NCBI GenBank assembly: GCA_963818855.1
Contig: CAWFUH010000002.1
Span: forward strand, 350,976 to 414,975
Length of the DNA stretch: 64,000 nucleotides
Source of the DNA: Bog-159 sp963818855
Lineage (GTDB): Bacteria > Acidobacteriota > Terriglobia > Bryobacterales > Bryobacteraceae
Direction of reading: 5' to 3'
Position 1 is the stretch's first letter, and each line of letters starts with the position of its first letter. The position numbers and the translations under genes were made by a program. Below, in pieces: positions 62,086-64,000 of the stretch. The notes under the pieces are model-generated. The model was not told the DNA's origin and did no database searches. It saw only the letters and a list, made by a program, of their open reading frames with translations.

Positions 62086-63344
62086 TTATCCAACCTGGTT
62101 CTCGAATGCCCGCCAGTGGGCGAACAACCCCGGATCGTCCTCCTTCACCCTGGAGAGCCAGTCTAGGCTGCGCCGCTTATGCCGCGACAGCGTCTTGTAC
62201 TTGCGTCTGGCCCACTGCTCGAGCTTGCGATCGATATATCGAAAGGGCTCTCGCATCGCAGTTTGATAGAATAGAAGGTTCCGTAGTATTCCCACCACCC
62301 GCGTATCACCGAGTTGTATTGCTGCGCCAGTTCGGCCAACGTCGCCGGCGTCTGGCGTGGAATGCGCCACCCTCGCACTACTTTCCGCATGCGCTTCACT
62401 GCATCAGAGCTCACACCCGGCAAGAAACTGGTAAATAACCGGCGCTGCTTGCTCATGGCCTTCCTTGGCCGAAAGGTGAAACCAAGAAAGGTGAACTGCA
62501 CATTTGGAAAGTACTCGGTGCGATTGCTGTCCTGGCAATACACGATCTTCGATTTTTCGGGATGCATCGTCAATCCACATTCCGCTAACCGTTCCGCGAT
62601 GGCCCGCATGACTTGCTCCGCCTGCGGTCTACTGCTGCAGTGGACAACCGCGTCATCCGCGTACCGGGCAAACGGACAAGATGGATTGGTGCGCTTCATC
62701 CAGACGTCGAACGCATAGTGCATGAACAGGTTCATCAGAATCGGACTGACCACCCCGCCTTGCGGCGTGCCACGCTCCCGTGGCACTCGAGTGCCTTCTG
62801 TCGTCTCGAACGGCGCAGTAAGCCACCGCTCGATGTACAGCAGGATCCAGTCTTCCTTGATGTGGCTGCGAACCGCTTTCATCAAGAGAACATGATCAAT
62901 TTGATCAAACGCTCCCTTGATGTCAAACTCAACCACCCAATCGAATTGCCAGCACCGTTTTCGGGTGACGGCTATCGCCTGTTTGGCCGACTTGCCGGGC
63001 CGATATCCATACGAATCCGCATGGAACATCGGGTCCAGTTTCGGCTCGATGATCTGCTTGACCACGGTCTGCGCAATCCGGTCCGACACAGTGGGAATTC
63101 CCAGCTTTCTCGTGCCGCCCTTTGCCTTCGGAATTTCTACCTGCTTCACCGGCGGCGGGAAATACGAACCCGACGACATCCGGTTCCACAGCTTGTACAA
63201 ATTCTTCGACAGGTTCTGCTCGAACATCGCGATAGTTTCTTCATCGATGCCGGCCGCACCCCGGTTGGCCTTTACTTGCTGGTATGCCTCCCATACTGCG
63301 CGTTTCGCAATTACATAAGGTTTTGCCGAGGTCCGGTTGCTCAT
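62086..63344 (-). pseudogene. ltrA: Group II intron reverse transcriptase/maturase, frameshifted
   Basis: RT domain complete: ANRGAAGIDEETIAMF, SYFPPPVKQVEIPKAKGG, SYGYRPGKSAKQAI, VVEFDIKGAFDQIDH, GTPQGGVVSPILMN, FARYADDAVVHC (catalytic YADD), FLGFTFRPR. The maturase domain reaches WWEYYGTFYSIKLR. There a 5-bp tandem duplication (TGCGA twice, 62251-62260) shifts the frame; the natural end REPFRYIDRKLEQWARRKYK, LSRVKEDDPGLFAHWRAFE follows in the other frame to 62086. No En domain. Splicing might still work with a truncated maturase, but function is doubtful. Confidence 0.82.
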
Positions 63345-63867
63345 CCCCGCTTCCAGGTTGGCAACCTCGCTCGACTGGACAACGCTGCCCCTTCGCTCCC
63401 CTCTCATTACAAGAGCTTCCTCGCTACTATGGGCAGCTCCGCCCCTCGCTCTGGCATCGGTATTCTTCCTCATGGTGTCTGCCAATTGTCATTTCCCTTG
63501 CCATCCAGGGCGAGGTTCTCACGTTCCCCACCAAAGCCTACGTTGAGCTCATGCCGCCTAAACACCGACTGCCGCCGGGCCAGTATGCAGGTTTCTTCCC
63601 GGCTCATCCTGGAGCTATTGGGCGGCTCCAGTTTCGACAGTGCCTTGAATCCTTGACGATGCGTCATCGGACGGTTCGCTTTCGCTCATCTTCTCAACGC
63701 TCACCTGACGCCCTCTTCGGACGCCTTTTCCTCGGACGTTCACCACCACGCCTTTTGGACGCAGCGGCTCCGGGTGGTTTGAAGCCGACTCCTGAAAGCC
63801 GACTTCGGGAGGCCATCTCCCATCTTCAGCACAGCATTGCAAGTTTTCACTCACATTCGTGACACAC

Positions 63868-64000
63868 CCCAATACAGGATTTTGACGCGATCCTTGCGCC
63901 GGCTGGCGAACACAAATAGATGGCCGGCGAAGCCGTCCAACTCCAGGTGTTCTCGCACCAGCGCGTGCAAACTGTCAAAGCTTTTGCGCATGTCACAGGG
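63868..64000 (-). CDS. tnpB: IS66 tnpB, 5' part, cut by the window edge
   Basis: The minus strand reads DMRKSFDSLHALVREHLELD and GFAGHLFVFASRRKDRVKILYW up to the intron insertion point. This is the IS66 Orf2 accessory protein; the first ~20 codons and the tnpA gene lie beyond the window. Confidence 0.85.

Larger units (their letters stand above)
62009..63867 (-). mobile_element. Group II intron in tnpB, sense orientation
   Basis: 1859 nt. The 5' end reads GTGTGTCACG (GUGYG consensus) directly after exon TATTGGG; the 3' end CTCGAC precedes exon 2 ACCGGGAC. Joining the exons gives ILYWDRDGFAIWA, the expected TnpB sequence, which fixes both splice points. Domain V is at 62049-62082. It encodes a reverse transcriptase with a frameshift near its 3' end. 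Confidence 0.85.
53341..64000 (-). mobile_element. IS66-family element carrying three nested insertions
   Basis: The left end begins GTAAGCGGCTGAGAATCACC at 53341, a typical IS66 terminus starting GTAAGCG. The other end lies outside the window. Genes run leftwards: tnpB in three pieces (63868-64000, 61981-62008, 58465-58612) and tnpC in two (57083-58388, 53397-53635). Interruptions: group II intron 62009-63867, serine-recombinase element 58613-61983, RIT element 53636-57082. Removing them rejoins all frames: tnpC becomes 1545 nt (514 codons plus stop) and the visible tnpB codons read through. It sits inside an IS630 transposase gene. Confidence 0.85.

Noticed and set aside
1..64000. tRNA, rRNA, riboswitch or CRISPR loci
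   Set aside because: None could be recognised by eye; short tRNA genes could be missed without a covariance search.

Overview
The window looks like chromosome from an acidobacterium of the Solibacter/Bryobacter type. It is GC-rich and carries several lineage hallmarks: a C-terminal domain of the TIGR03437 (Solibacter repeat) kind, PadR-linked 'ADOP' duplicated-orphan ABC permeases, a very long TonB-dependent receptor with an N-terminal carboxypeptidase-regulatory-like domain, twin-arginine Gfo/Idh/MocA oxidoreductases, GloVer-repeat debris and the tail of a kinase/TPR protein. This assignment is inference from family content; no rRNA or tRNA gene was seen.

Layout. 0-13.9 kb: ordinary chromosome (M23 peptidase, ABC exporters, esterase, S9 oligopeptidase, rsgA, galU, PQQ-like propeller protein, oxidoreductase, Uma2 nuclease). 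13.9-15.4 kb: broken gene pieces (rpoD region 4, GloVer repeats, ABC permease). 15.4-26.6 kb: RRM protein, thioredoxin-fold protein, secreted TIGR03437 protein, then a permease/TonB-receptor pair with overlapping ends. 26.8-31.0 kb: minus-strand module of an ECF sigma factor with a SnoaL tail, two SDRs, a DHFR-like reductase and two SRPBCC copies, one broken. 31.5-39.0 kb: FG-GAP protein, msrB, multicopper oxidase with a frameshift, and a PadR-ADOP pair with a likely operator. 39.1-48.1 kb: decayed BrnT with intact BrnA, then a DUF4159/VWA/DUF58/BatA membrane cluster split by remnants and a VapBC-like pair. 48.1-52.5 kb: pseudogene debris, a LuxR-type regulator, dodecin and small ORFs.

52.5-64.0 kb is a nested mobile-element stack and the main result. 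A broken IS630 transposase gene is cut by an IS66 element that runs off the right edge. That IS66 has itself been entered three times: (1) a RIT element (three tyrosine recombinases in trio) lies inside tnpC; (2) a large-serine-recombinase element with two coupled small genes lies inside tnpB; (3) a group II intron lies inside tnpB in sense orientation. Removing each insertion at the boundaries read here rejoins the tnpC frame (514 codons plus stop) and the visible tnpB frame. The host IS66 reading frames are therefore clean, while the passengers carry the damage: ritB/ritC contain inverted, displaced segments, and the intron-encoded protein has a 5-bp duplication.

Limits: everything was read by eye. 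Family names rest on motifs, start codons are choices, and some frameshifts could be sequencing or assembly errors.
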